From assembly GCA_963840535.1 (NCBI GenBank), contig CAWIZJ010000054.1:61863-125862 (forward strand): 64,000 nucleotides of DNA, in the 5' to 3' direction. The position numbers and the translations under genes were made by a program. Below are positions 1-9,093 of the stretch, piece after piece. Positions within the stretch are counted from its first letter, which is position 1. The number at the start of each line of letters is the position of its first letter. The DNA comes from VAZQ01 sp963840535 (GTDB lineage: Bacteria > Pseudomonadota > Alphaproteobacteria > Rhizobiales > Xanthobacteraceae). Under the pieces are notes generated by a model that did no database searches, was not told the DNA's origin, and saw only the letters and a program-made list of their open reading frames with translations.

Positions 1-982
1 CACCATGTTTCCGACGGTGCCGTCGGGGACGGACTTCTCGGTCTCGACGTCGACAATCTCGAAGTAGGTGGCGTCCTCCATGAAATGCATGCCGTTCTTG
101 TGCGCGCATTCGAACGAGCCCATGCCCATCTCGTGGGTGCCGTACATGTCGTAGACCGGACAGCCCCACAGATCCTCGATCTGCCTGGCGAATGCGCCGT
201 CGGTGTCGGGTCCCAGACCGCAACCGAGAAATTTGGTCTTGAGCTCGCGCAGATCGAGATTGAGCTCCTCGCGCGCCACCTTGGCCAGCTGCGTGGAATA
301 TTCCGGGCGCACGTACCAGACGTTGGTGCCCCATTCCATTGCGATCTCGATCTGGCGTCGCGAGCTCGTCACCACCCCGGTCCCGGTGGTGAGCGGCAAG
401 GCGCCGAGATAGTCGTGCGAGGCCTTGTAGGCGCACCACCCGGCATTGCCGAGCGAGCAGGTGTGCGGGATCTGGATGATATCGCCCGGCTGCATGCCGC
501 AGATGTAGAGCACCCGTGCCATGGTAAGGCCATTCATCTCCCACTCGATCGGGCCGTACATGGTCGGACGCGGCTTTCCGGTGGTGCCGCCCGAGGTTTG
601 CACCTTGACCGGCTCGCGCGTGAGCTGCTCTCTCACATTGCCGTTGATCAGTCCGAACGGCGGATTTTCCTGCTGGTCCTTCTTGATGTCGTCGGAATCG
701 AACGTCGGCAGCCTGCCGATGTCGTCGATGCTCCTGATGTCGCCGCGGCTCGATGCCGGCGCCCTTCCAGCGCCGCCTATAGAACCCGTTCTGCCAGCCG
801 GTCTTCATCAGATCGAGGAACTGCTCGTTCTGAAATGCGCGGATCTGGTCGGCCGACCAGCGCCACCGCGTTTTCTCGAACACGTCGGGAACCGGATAAC
901 GCCGGTACAACGCGTCCCAGTCGACCGAGCGGTGGTAGATCGGAAGCGAGGACACCGGCTGCTGGGTCTCCATCACGTTCAT
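1..982 (-). CDS. Phenylacetate-CoA ligase-like adenylating enzyme, 3' end outside window
   Basis: Reads leftwards from an ATG at 982 and runs off the window. The N-terminal part (MNVMETQQPVSSLPIYHR) is in one frame to about 760; from there the protein continues in the +1 frame with SIDDIGRLPTFDSDD, then the nucleotide-binding motif TSGGTTGKPRPTMYG and later YGTHEMGMGSFEC. These are features of the PaaK / AMP-dependent synthetase family, which activates aryl or acyl acids to CoA thioesters. Near 760 one C appears to be extra (GAGCCGCGGC where GAGCCGGGC would read GIEPGDI); a sequencing error is likelier than a true mutation because the protein is well conserved on both sides. The next gene on the same strand lies upstream at 1035 and may be co-transcribed. 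The acid substrate cannot be told from sequence. Confidence 0.75.
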   Translation of the reverse strand, partial: MNVMETQQPVSSLPIYHRSVDWDALYRRYPVPDVFEKTRWRWSADQIRAFQNEQFLDLMKTGWQNGFYRRRWKGAGIEPRRHQEHRRHRQAADVRFRRHQEGPAGKSAVRTDQRQCERAAHARAGQGANLGRHHRKAASDHVRPDRVGDEWPYHGTGALHLRHAAGRYHPDPAHLLARQCRVVRLQGLARLSRRLAAHHRDRGGDELATPDRDRNGMGHQRLVRAPGIFHAAGQGGARGAQSRSARAQDQISRLRSGTRHRRRIRQADRGSVGLSGLRHVRHPRDGHGLVRMRAQERHAFHGGRHLLRDCRRRDREVRPRRHRRKHG

Positions 983-1034
983 CGCGGTCTCCGTGCGAGG
1001 CTCGGGCGGTCGCGCGTCGGCGGGCGGAGCGCGC

Positions 1035-1811
1035 TCAAGTCTTGTAGTCGGGTGCGACCCGATCGAGCCGGCGCAGCCAGGCGCGCCAGACCATGGGATT
1101 GAACGGCGCGTTGCCGTCGGTGATGATGCGGCCCTGCTCAGGCACGATATCGACCACCGATTGCGGCGGCACGTAGGGCTTCACCCCGCCGGCGAGCGAG
1201 GAGATCTGCACCTCGCAGGCGCGATTGAGCAGGAACGCCAGCATGTAGGCTTCATGGATCGAATGGCCCCACAGCACGAAGCCGTGCGCCTTCTGCAGCA
1301 CGATCTGCCCCTTGCCGAATGCCTTCGACAGGCGCTCGCCCTCCTCCGGCGTGGAGATGAAGCCTTCGTAGTCGTGATAGCCGATCGGGCCGAGCCACAT
1401 GGCGTACTGGTTGCCGGGGATCAGCCTCTGCTCCTGCATGGCTACCGCGGTCGCGGCCTTGGTGTGCATGTGCACCACGCACTGCGCGGCCGGGAACAAA
1501 TCGTAGATGCCCTTGTGGAACGGAAACGCGAAGCGATGCGGCAGCTCGTCGCTCGGGTTCACGTGGTTGCAGTTCTCATCGAGCTTGTGGAGGTTGGAGG
1601 CCGTGACCTCCTCGAAGAACAGCGCCGCCGGATGAAACAGGAACTGGTTGGTCGTGCCGGGCACGCGCGCGGAGATGTGAGCAAACAGGATCTCGTCCCA
1701 GCCTTCCAGCGCAGAGAGCCGGAACGCGGCGGCGAGATCGACGCGGGCTTTCCACTCCTCCGGACTCATGTTGGGCCGTTGCATCTGAACGGCGGCTGTC
1801 GAAGTTGCCAC
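1035..1811 (-). CDS. Class II aldolase/adducin family protein
   Basis: A 258-residue protein of the usual length for the class II aldolase/adducin fold, which includes zinc-dependent sugar-phosphate aldolases and decarboxylases. Two of the zinc-ligand histidines are visible in HMHT (residues 114-117), and a third in AHGFVLWG (His176). It sits 52 bases upstream of the CoA-ligase-like gene on the same strand, so the two may form one transcription unit. Many members in this kind of catabolic setting act on small hydroxy or keto acids, but the substrate cannot be read here. Upstream lie the palindromic repeats at 1863-2027, which separate it from the next gene. Confidence 0.85.
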   Translation of the reverse strand: MATSTAAVQMQRPNMSPEEWKARVDLAAAFRLSALEGWDEILFAHISARVPGTTNQFLFHPAALFFEEVTASNLHKLDENCNHVNPSDELPHRFAFPFHKGIYDLFPAAQCVVHMHTKAATAVAMQEQRLIPGNQYAMWLGPIGYHDYEGFISTPEEGERLSKAFGKGQIVLQKAHGFVLWGHSIHEAYMLAFLLNRACEVQISSLAGGVKPYVPPQSVVDIVPEQGRIITDGNAPFNPMVWRAWLRRLDRVAPDYKT

Positions 1812-1862
1812 GATTTCCTCCTCTCGATCATCGACCTCGGACTATTGCTGCTTCTTCCGGGC

Positions 1863-1936
1863 TAGTGTCCCGCTTCCGACGTTCGCTTCACATTGCAGCA
1901 CGCTCGAGTGCGAACGTCGGAAGCAAAGGGACACTA
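1863..1936. repeat. Palindromic element A (TAGTGTCCC type)
   Basis: A 74-base near-perfect hairpin. Outer arms TAGTGTCCC / GGGACACTA pair over 9 bases and inner arms GCTTCCGACGTTCGC / GCGAACGTCGGAAGC over 15 bases. An unpaired AAA sits on the 3' side between the outer and inner stems. The apex carries GAGTGCGAAC, which is shared with element C at 21125. It lies 15 bases from element B, which has the mirror-image organisation. Confidence 0.9.
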
Positions 1937-1951
1937 GCAAGTCTATGGTGC

Positions 1952-2027
1952 TAGTGCGGTTTTGTCTTTGACGTTCCGATGACGGAACCGCCGCGAGACT
2001 GATCGGAACGTCAAAGACACCGCACTA
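1952..2027. repeat. Palindromic element B, inverted partner of A
   Basis: A 76-base hairpin with outer arms TAGTGCGGT / ACCGCACTA (9 of 9) and inner arms GTCTTTGACGTTCCGAT / ATCGGAACGTCAAAGAC (17 of 17). Its bulge is TTT on the 5' side, so it is the same kind of element as A in the opposite orientation. Its right-hand CTA is, on the minus strand, the TAG stop codon of the gene at 2025-2333. Confidence 0.9.
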
Positions 2028-2333
2028 AGAGAGCATCTGCGTGCCTTCCTGCCGGATGATCTCTGCCGCCGGCGCCAGCATGTGGCTCCAGAACCATGTC
2101 AGCTTGACCTCGGCGCGCGCATCGTCATCGGCCACATCGATCGTTCCCACCACGGTCTGGCCGAGCACCGCCGCGCGGAACGTCAACCGGTCGCCCTCCC
2201 ACTTCTCCTCTGCGACCTTCAGCTTGGCCGCGTAACGCGTGCGCACATCCTCCAGGCCCGCCTTGATGCGGCGGGTCGCCTCGGCCCTTCCATGGCGGTG
2301 CGGAATCACGACGACGACGGGCTCGGATTCCAT
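2025..2333 (-). CDS. Polyhydroxyalkanoic acid system family protein
   Basis: A 102-residue protein starting at ATG 2333, with GGGAGG a few bases upstream as ribosome binding site; in-frame codons further upstream give no similarity. The N-terminus VVVVIPHRHGRAEATRRI and the pattern of alternating charged strands (FRAAVLGQTVVGTIDVADD) match the small PHA-system family often found with polyhydroxyalkanoate genes in proteobacteria; its biochemical role is not settled. The stop codon TAG is the end of palindromic element B, so the element abuts or replaces the original 3' end. No PHA synthase is present in the window. Confidence 0.75.
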   Translation of the reverse strand: MESEPVVVVIPHRHGRAEATRRIKAGLEDVRTRYAAKLKVAEEKWEGDRLTFRAAVLGQTVVGTIDVADDDARAEVKLTWFWSHMLAPAAEIIRQEGTQMLS

Positions 2334-2513
2334 GCTGCCTCCCGGCGAACGGCGACACTGCACCCGCGCGGCACGGACGCAGCGACGACATGCGCCCGCC
2401 GTGGACGCTCAACGCCGCCATTCCTCGCGGGCGCTCGTCATGCCAATATTAGACCGCCCGATCACGAGGCGACCACAAGATAATCGCAATCGACCATCCG
2501 GGAGGAGGCCACC

Positions 2514-3485
2514 ATGGCACGCAAGTCTCGCCCGACACGTTCAGCAGGCCGCAGCGCGGCCAAGGCGGGAGGTCGTGGAAAAAGCGGCGGCGTCCGGAAA
2601 ACGGCGGTCCCCCGGGAGCACGGCCGCTTCGACTATTCCGCCATCATCGACCGGCCACCGTTGCGCTGGCCGCGGGGGGCGCGCGTCGCGGTGTGGGTCA
2701 TACCCAACATCGAGCACTTCCTTTTCGATCGTCCGTCGACCCGGCTGGCCGACGTCGGCCTCGCCCTCAATCCGGACGTGCTGAATTATTCCTGGCGCGA
2801 CTACGGCGTGCGCGTGGGCATCTGGCGCATGATGGAGGTGATGGAGAGGCACGGCATCAAGGGTACGGTCGCTCTCAACTCCGATGTCTGCCGGCACTAT
2901 CCGCGCATCATCGAGGAGGGACGCAGGCTCGGCTGGGAATGGATGGGTCACGGCATCACCAACTCCATCATGTTCCGCGACCAGAGCGAGGCGGAAGAGC
3001 GCGCCCAGATCGCGGAATCGGTAACGACCATCGCAAGGAGCGTAGGCAAGGCGCCACGCGGCTGGCTCAGTCCCGCGCTGAGCGAGACCGTGCGCACCCT
3101 CGACATCCTGGCCGAGAACGGCATCGAGTACGTCGGCAACTGGGTGAACGACGATCAGCCCTATCCGATGCGGGTGAAGAAAGGCACCATGTTCTCGATC
3201 CCCTATTCCTCCGAGATCAACGACATCCCGGCGCTGCTCGGCCTCCACCAGAGCCCGGAGCGGTTCGGGCAGATGATCTGCGACCAGTTCGACGTGCTCT
3301 ACGAGGATGGCGCCAAGACCGGGCGTGTGATGTCGATCTGCCTGCATCCGTTCCTGGTCGGGCATCCCCATCGCAGCAAGTATTTCGACAAGGCACTCGC
3401 GCACATCACCTCGCGGGCAGAGGTGTGGCTGACCACCGGCGGCGAGATCATCGACTGGTACAAGAACAGCTATATGAAGGGATAG
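2514..3485 (+). CDS. Polysaccharide deacetylase family protein (PuuE/allantoinase-like)
   Basis: A 323-residue protein with a GGAGGAGG ribosome binding site just before ATG 2514. The first 35 residues are basic and low in complexity; the NodB-like barrel follows, with VALNSDVCRHYP and EWMGHGITNS as recognisable strands and a late LHPFLVGHPHR segment. This subgroup resembles the PuuE-type allantoinase / peptidoglycan-deacetylase-like proteins that often sit in small-molecule catabolic clusters. No signal peptide is visible, so it is probably cytoplasmic and acts on an amide-bearing small molecule; the true substrate is unknown. It converges with the SDR gene that starts at 3490 on the other strand, four bases after its stop. 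Confidence 0.8.
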   Translation: MARKSRPTRSAGRSAAKAGGRGKSGGVRKTAVPREHGRFDYSAIIDRPPLRWPRGARVAVWVIPNIEHFLFDRPSTRLADVGLALNPDVLNYSWRDYGVRVGIWRMMEVMERHGIKGTVALNSDVCRHYPRIIEEGRRLGWEWMGHGITNSIMFRDQSEAEERAQIAESVTTIARSVGKAPRGWLSPALSETVRTLDILAENGIEYVGNWVNDDQPYPMRVKKGTMFSIPYSSEINDIPALLGLHQSPERFGQMICDQFDVLYEDGAKTGRVMSICLHPFLVGHPHRSKYFDKALAHITSRAEVWLTTGGEIIDWYKNSYMKG

Positions 3486-3489
3486 ACAG

Positions 3490-4251
3490 TCAGATTCCGA
3501 CGATCGCCTGGCCGCCGTTCGGGCTGAAGTTCTGCCCGGTCACCGCGTCGGCTTCGCGACTTGCGAGAAACGCCACCAGGTAGGAAACCTCCTCCGGCCG
3601 GATCGTGCGGCCGATCGCCATGTCTGCCACGATCTGGCGCATGTGCTCGGGCGTCAGATCGCCCCGGGTCATCGGCGTCTCGACCAGGCCCGGCGACACC
3701 GTATTGACCGTGATGCCGAACGGCGTGAGCTCGCGCGCCCACGAGCGCGTGATCGCGGTGAGCGCCCCCTTGGCCATGGCATAGTGGCACATGGCTGGCG
3801 AGCCGGTCATTGCGAAGGTCGAGCCGGTATTGATGATGCGGCCGAACCTGCGCGCCTTCATTCCCGGCACGACCGCCTGGGCGGCGAAGAACGCCCCCTT
3901 GACGTGGGTGTCGAGCATGCTGTCGAAGAACGCCTCGTCGATCTCCTCGAGATGTGCATGCATCCCGCTGATGCCGGCATTGTTGACCAGGATGTCGAGG
4001 CGGCCGAATCTGGCTATGGCCTCCGACACCGCGGCCTTGACCTCGGCGACCATGCGATTGTCGGCCTCCAGGCACAGCACGTCGATGCCCTCACCGGCGA
4101 GCTCGGCTTTCGCCCGATCCAGGTTCTCGCGCTTGAAGTCGGTGATCGCCACCTTGGCGCCGCGCGCCGCCAGCACGCGGGCGTGCGACTGCCCGAGCCC
4201 GCTGCTGCCACCGGTGATGAACGCCGCGTAGCCTTCGAGGCTGCTCGACAT
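3490..4251 (-). CDS. SDR family NAD(P)-dependent oxidoreductase
   Basis: A 253-residue short-chain dehydrogenase of standard length. The cofactor motif TGGSSGLG is at residues 13-20, the structural NNAG at 90-93, and the catalytic Ser144, Tyr157 and Lys161 are all in place. The C-terminus FSPNGGQAIVGI is typical of classical SDRs. It lies directly downstream of a second SDR (stop of that gene at 4259, start of this one at 4251), so the pair is probably co-transcribed. Substrate unknown; the neighbouring aldolase-like and CoA-ligase-like genes suggest catabolism of a hydroxy acid. Confidence 0.88.
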   Translation of the reverse strand: MSSSLEGYAAFITGGSSGLGQSHARVLAARGAKVAITDFKRENLDRAKAELAGEGIDVLCLEADNRMVAEVKAAVSEAIARFGRLDILVNNAGISGMHAHLEEIDEAFFDSMLDTHVKGAFFAAQAVVPGMKARRFGRIINTGSTFAMTGSPAMCHYAMAKGALTAITRSWARELTPFGITVNTVSPGLVETPMTRGDLTPEHMRQIVADMAIGRTIRPEEVSYLVAFLASREADAVTGQNFSPNGGQAIVGI

Positions 4252-4258
4252 GATCGCC

Positions 4259-5014
4259 TCAGTACATGAACCGGCCGCCGTCGACGTTGATCATCTGGCC
4301 GGTGATGAAGTCGCTGTCCGGCGTCATCAGAAAGACGATCGCGCCCACGAGGTCGTCGGGCACCATGTCGCGCTTGATGACGCGGGCGGCGAGAGTCGGC
4401 GCGCGCGCCACGTGCAGGGACGGGTTCTCGCGCACCCCGTCGCTCTCGGTATAGCCGGGGGCCACGCTGTTGACCGTGATGTTGGCGCCGGAGAGCTCGC
4501 GCGCCATCGAGCGCGTCATCGCGATCACGCCGCCCTTGGAGGTCACGTAGTGCATGTGGCCCTGGCCGCCGTGGAACACGGTGCCGGAGCTGATGTTGAC
4601 GATCTTGCCGCGTCCGACCTTGCGCATGCTCGGCAGCACCCCTTTCGCCACCTGGAATCCGCCACGCACGTTGACCCGCATCACCGCGTCCCATTCGTCC
4701 TCGGACAGTTCCCAGAACGGCTTGAGCTTGATGGTGGCGAACATGCCGGCGTTGTTGAGCAGGCATTCGATCGGCCCGAACGCGCCCTCCGCGGCCTTCA
4801 CCATGGCGGCAATGTCGTCGTTCTTCGTCACGTCCATCCTGCAGCCGAACGCTTCGCCGCCGGCCGCCTTGATTGCATCGACAGTGGCGCCGGTGTCGGC
4901 GATGTCGGTCACGACGACCCTGGCCCCTTCCGCGCCGAAAGCCCTGGCGAGCGTGGCGCCGATGCCCCGCGCCGCCCCCGTCACCACTGCCACCTTGCCC
5001 TGCAACCGGCCCAT
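4259..5014 (-). CDS. SDR family oxidoreductase
   Basis: A 251-residue classical SDR. The start at ATG 5014 is chosen because AAGGAGG lies 8 bases upstream and because the Rossmann motif TGAARGIG (residues 12-19) then sits at the usual distance from the N-terminus. NNAG is at 87-90, the catalytic serine in NISSG near 142, and Tyr156 / Lys160 form the YxxxK motif. It has its own sequence rather than being a duplicate of the downstream SDR. First gene of a likely two-gene unit with 3490-4251. Confidence 0.88.
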   Translation of the reverse strand: MGRLQGKVAVVTGAARGIGATLARAFGAEGARVVVTDIADTGATVDAIKAAGGEAFGCRMDVTKNDDIAAMVKAAEGAFGPIECLLNNAGMFATIKLKPFWELSEDEWDAVMRVNVRGGFQVAKGVLPSMRKVGRGKIVNISSGTVFHGGQGHMHYVTSKGGVIAMTRSMARELSGANITVNSVAPGYTESDGVRENPSLHVARAPTLAARVIKRDMVPDDLVGAIVFLMTPDSDFITGQMINVDGGRFMY

Positions 5015-5070
5015 CGCCGCCTCCTTCCCACCGTAAGCTGCCCGGCTGATCCTCCGTCGAAGCATGCTGA

Positions 5071-5496
5071 CTAGATCAGCGATGTTCCGTGCAGATCCAG
5101 GGCCCGGCTGATCCGGATCAGAACGCCGATCCCGGTGTCGGCGCCGACATGCTCCTGCTCGCGCTTGGTGAGCCTGGCGAAGATCGCCTCGCGCATGGGC
5201 CCCGATTCGTGGAGCTCGGCGGTCCCCCAGAAGCGCAGGAAGCCCGCATCCAGCACCTTGTCGCGCTGGGCCTTGAAATTGGCGTACATCACGACCACGC
5301 GGCGATCCTCGCCCAGGTTCTCCAGCGCCTTCTTCTTCGAGCGCTCCCAATAGGCGAGGTGCCGGTCGTCGTAGACGAACATGCTGCCCTTGGGACTGAT
5401 GTTGGGTCCGTCCTTGCCGGTGGTGGCCAGCAGGCAGGGATAGCCATCGACCCAGGCGTTGTCGATGAGGGTCCTGATCTTGTCGCTGATCGGCAT
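5071..5496 (-). CDS. Pyridoxamine 5'-phosphate oxidase-fold family protein
   Basis: A 141-residue protein starting MPISDKIRTLIDNAW at ATG 5496. The split-barrel FMN-binding fold is suggested by PCLLATTGKDGPNISPKGS, by the middle strand RRVVVMYANF and by FLRFWGTAELHESG. Proteins of this type are small flavin- or F420-binding proteins rather than true PdxH. It precedes the SDR pair on the same strand with a 56-base gap, so it may belong to the same unit. Function unknown. Confidence 0.75.
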   Translation of the reverse strand: MPISDKIRTLIDNAWVDGYPCLLATTGKDGPNISPKGSMFVYDDRHLAYWERSKKKALENLGEDRRVVVMYANFKAQRDKVLDAGFLRFWGTAELHESGPMREAIFARLTKREQEHVGADTGIGVLIRISRALDLHGTSLI

Positions 5497-5635
5497 CGCA
5501 AGCACTCTCCGCTTTTGCGCGTTAGTCCGGCACTGTTGCCCATTCCGGCTCCTTGCCGGGGCCGGGGATCGCCCGGACAAATCCGGGTCCCGGCGGCATC
5601 CACGTGTTTCGCGGGGGAGTCAAGGCGAGCGAGAC

Positions 5636-6912
5636 CTATCGGATGAGGTAGGGCAGCAGCGCGAGCGACAGCCACGGGACGTAGGTGACGATCATCAGCG
5701 CCAGCACGGCCAGCGCCACGAACGGGATGAGCCCGGGAAAGAGCACATTGGACGGCGTCTTGAACATCGCCTGGAACACGAAGATGTTGAGCCCGAACGG
5801 CGGGTGGAACGTTCCGATCGTCAGGTTCATGACCACGATGACGCCGAAGTGGATCGGATCGACCCCGACCTGCTTGGCGATCGGCAGCAGCAACGGCGAC
5901 AGCAGCAACAGGGCGGAGCCGGTGTCGAGAAAACAGCCTACGGCCAGCAGAAAAACATTCATCAGCAGCAGGATCAGCCAGCCCGGTGCATTCATCGCCG
6001 CGATCGTCTCCGACAACCTGCCCGCCACGCCGCTGATGGTCAGCAGCCAGCCGAACATCCCGGCCGCGGACACGATGATGAAGAACGTGGCGGTGAGCAG
6101 CAGCGTGCGGGCCGCGATCTGGAAGAGATCGCCCAGCGTCGTCTCGCGATAGATGACGAACGCCACGAACATCGCGTAGACGCAGGACACGCCGGCGGCT
6201 TCGCTCGGGGAGAATACGCCGGAATAGATGCCGCCGAAGATGACGACGATCGCGCCCAGCGGCCAGATTCCTTCGCGCGAGGCGGCGAGAAACTCCTGCC
6301 AGCTGAACGTCTCGCGCACATCGATGTCCTGCCGGATGGAATAGAGGTAGATGTAGAGCGCGAAGATCCCGCCGAGCACGAGACCCGGAAGGATGCCGGC
6401 CGCAAACAGATGGGCGACCGAGGTCTCGGTCGCGATGCCGTAGATGATGAATGCGATCGAGGGCGGGATCAGATTGTCGAGGGCGCATTCGGAGACGATC
6501 AGGGCGGAGGCGAACCGCTCGCTGTAGCCGGCCTGGCGCAGGCGCGGGTAGGTGATCGAGCCGACTGCGGCCACCGACGCCGTCGTCGCCCCGATATGGC
6601 GCCGAAGAGTGCGGCAAAACCGAGCGAGGTGAGCGGGAGGCTGCCGCGAAACCCACCGAACATCGAGGCGACCCATCGCAGCAGGCGCTTCGAAAGGCCG
6701 CCCCGCGACATCAGGTCCCCGGTGAAGAGAAAGAACGGAACCGCGATCAGCGGAAACTTGGCAACGCTGTCGTAGAGCACCTGATGGAGAACGGGGTGCG
6801 GCAGCTTCGAGAAGAACACCACCGCCGTGATGCAGGTCGAGAGCACCAGGAGGAAGATGGGGATGCCCAGCAGAAGCAGGACGAGGGGCATCAGCACCAT
6901 GACCCAACCCAT
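5636..6912 (-). CDS. dctM: TRAP transporter large permease, DctM family (one frameshift)
   Basis: Start ATG 6912 (MGWVMVLMPLVLLLLGIPIF); the protein is a chain of hydrophobic segments ending PWLSLALLPYLIR. Family marks are FPLIAVPFFLFTGDLMSRGG in the first part and LIPPSIAFIIYG and GTFHPPFGLNIFV in the second. The reading frame breaks near 6590: a run of four G should be five to give GAISGATTASVAAVGSI, so the break is most likely a homopolymer error. With that base restored the protein is about 425 residues, normal for the family. It forms the membrane translocation subunit of a tripartite transporter with dctQ (7005-7543) and the divergent dctP (7787-8827), importing an organic acid. Confidence 0.88.
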
Positions 6913-7004
6913 GTCCAGCGCCTCCCGGGTGTCGGCCGTCCTTCGACGTGATCGCTTCGCAACCAACCGGCTGGTCCCCGGCGCGCGGCCGGGGCGGTGC
7001 CCGT

Positions 7005-7543
7005 TCAGTCGAACTTGCCGGTGAGATAGCAGCGGAAGCGAACGATCGCCGCCACGGCCAGCCCCGCGAAGCCGACCAGCAGCGCCGTGTGCGGATAGAC
7101 GAGCGGGATCTTGGCGCCCATGCTCGTTTCTCCGCTGCCGAGGTAGAATTGCAGGATGGGGACCGTCTGCAACATCATGAAGACGGCGCAGGCCACCATG
7201 AGGGCCGCCGTAAAGCCGCCCAGCAGCATCTTGAGCCAGCCCTTCGCGTGCAGCACCAGGAGATCCATGCGCAGATGAAGTCCCTGGTAGGTGATCGATC
7301 CGAGCGAGATGAAGACCGCCCAGACGATCATGTAGATCATCGCCTCCTCCGCCCAGTCACCGGCCGGGAGAAGACATAACGGCCGACGACATTGGCGATG
7401 TTGATCGTGATCGCGGCAAGCAGCAGCACCCCGCAGATCACGTGCGGGATCTGCACCAGGATGAACCGTACCGGCGACATCCGCTCGGCTGCGACCGCCG
7501 GCTCGGAGGGTCCGCTTGCTTGCGAATTCTGCGCCTCGCTCAT
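7005..7543 (-). CDS. dctQ: TRAP transporter small permease, DctQ family (one frameshift)
   Basis: The N-terminal part starts at ATG 7543 (MSEAQNSQASGP) and carries a first membrane helix and NIANVVGRYVFSRPV. The C-terminal part reads MIYMIVWAVFISLGSITYQG and three further helices to YLTGKFD. The two halves are joined at the conserved point between helix 1 and 2 (normally RPxxWAEE): around 7355 one base is missing, after which the frame gives WAEEAMIYMIVW. With it restored the protein is about 180 residues with four membrane helices, the family norm. It is upstream of dctM on the same strand with 92 bases between. Confidence 0.85.
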
Positions 7544-7786
7544 GAGCCGTTCTCCCTCGTCACCGTGCCCGCTCCGCCGTCTGCGCATTGCCCCAAAAAT
7601 TGTAGTTCAGCGTTCCGGGGCCAACAAGGCTGCTGCCGCGGCCGCGACGATGATGCCGCGGGTCTCATCGCCGCGAACGATTGCACCGCGCATGCGGTTG
7701 GAATAGGCTCGCCGCAGCGCTTGCGATGAAGCGAGTCCGCGGCAGACCCGCCGACAAGGGTTCGCGAATACGGGAGGAAAAGCGAC

Positions 7787-8827
7787 ATGAGCACGATGAC
7801 GGGCGTTCACGGAAGGACCGGCGGTGCGTACGCGCTCGCCGTCTGCTGCGCCGTGGCAATGGGAACGGCGGCGGCGCGACCACGCCGGCGCAGGCCGCCG
7901 ACTATACGATGAAGATCGGGACCAGCTCGGCCGAGGATACCGAGCACTTCTACGCCCGCGCGATGAAGGAGGCGATCGAGGCCAAGTCGAACGGCAAGAT
8001 CGAGGTGCAGATCTTCCCGCGCGGCCAGCTCGGCTCGCAGTCGGCCACCATCCAGGGGCTGCAGCTCGGCACGGTCGAAGGCTTCATCACGCCCGGCGAC
8101 TTCTACCAGGGCATCGATCCGCGCATGGGCGTGCTGAGCTTCGCCTTCCTGTTCAAGGACCGGGCGCACGCCAACCGGGTGCTGGCCGATCCGAGCATCA
8201 CCGAGAAGGTCGCCTCGATCCTCGATCAGAAAGGCATCATCGGCTGCGGCCAGATCGCCAGCGGCGACGTGCGTTACATGTCGCACAATCCGGTCCGTAA
8301 GCTCGCGGACTTCAACGGCAAGAAGTTCCGCATCAACGGCACCGATGCCGAGCGCGAGCGCTTCAGGAGGGTCGGCGTGACGTCGGTCGCGATGAACCTC
8401 GCGGACATGCTCACCGCACTTCAGAACAAGACCATCGACGGATCCGGCAGCGGCACCACCATCTTCGTCAACTTCAACCTGGAGACGGTGTCGAAGGAGC
8501 TGCTGCAGCTCGAGGACACCCTGATCGTCTCCTATTGCGGGATGAGCAAGAAGTGGCTCGATACGCTGCCCGCCGACCTGCGCGCAATGGTCATCAAGGA
8601 GTTCGCGCGCGGTGTTTCCCAAGGCCGCCAAGGTGTCGGACGAGTTCAACGTCAGCCTGGGCAAGCGCTGGGAGGACAAGGGCGGCAAGTTCAACCGCCT
8701 CTCCGATGCGGAGCAGAAGGAGCTGAAGGACCGGCTCGCCACCGTTGGCGAGACCATCACCGAAGGCAAGCCCGAGGTGCGCGCCCTCTACAGCGAGATC
8801 AAGGCGCTCAGCAACAAGGTTCAGTGA
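7787..8827 (+). CDS. dctP: TRAP transporter substrate-binding protein, DctP family (two frameshifts)
   Basis: Start ATG 7787 with GGGAGGAAAA upstream. The signal peptide (GAYALAVCCAVAMGTAAA) is in the first frame; the mature protein from DYTMKIGTSSAEDTEHFYAR continues in another, the slip being near 7875 in a GCG repeat. A second one-base slip near 8615 moves the frame from KEFARG to VFPKAAKVSDEFNVSLGKRW and the stop at 8827. The joined protein is about 345 residues, right for periplasmic TRAP binding proteins, with the usual FRINGTDAERERF and GSGSGTTIFVNFNLETVSK regions. Two slips in one otherwise well-kept gene argue for sequence error. It is divergent from dctQ-dctM with a 243-base shared promoter region. 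The ligand is unknown, probably a carboxylate. Confidence 0.85.
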
Positions 8828-9042
8828 TACGCGCCCTTCGCGGGCTATGGGTCTGCGGGGTCCGACCGCGCGATCGAGGTTGACGGTGGAGATGGTGCGC
8901 GTCACCGTCACGCGCGAGCGGTCGCCCTGTGTCCGGTTGTGAGCGGGCGCGGCCGCTTGCAGCCGCGCCCGCGTCTGGTCCTGAACGCCTGCATTCTGCG
9001 GTCTTGTAGCCGCTGTGATCGATTTATCGCCCGCATTTTTCG

Positions 9043-9083
9043 GGTAGTGTCTCAGTTTGGAAGCTGAGACACTACCATTTTTT
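9043..9083 (+). terminator. Hairpin with T-run, TAGTGTCTCAG type
   Basis: A 13-base perfect stem, GGTAGTGTCTCAG / CTGAGACACTACC (9043-9055 with 9064-9076) closed by an 8-base loop and followed by ATTTTTT, which fits an intrinsic terminator for the rightward dctP transcript. The rest of 8828-9171 shows nothing else apart from the palindrome at 9094. The stem begins TAGTGTC and ends GACACTA like the larger palindromic elements at 1863 and 21213, so it may be a short member of that family. Confidence 0.65.
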
Positions 9084-9093
9084 GGCTTCCCTT

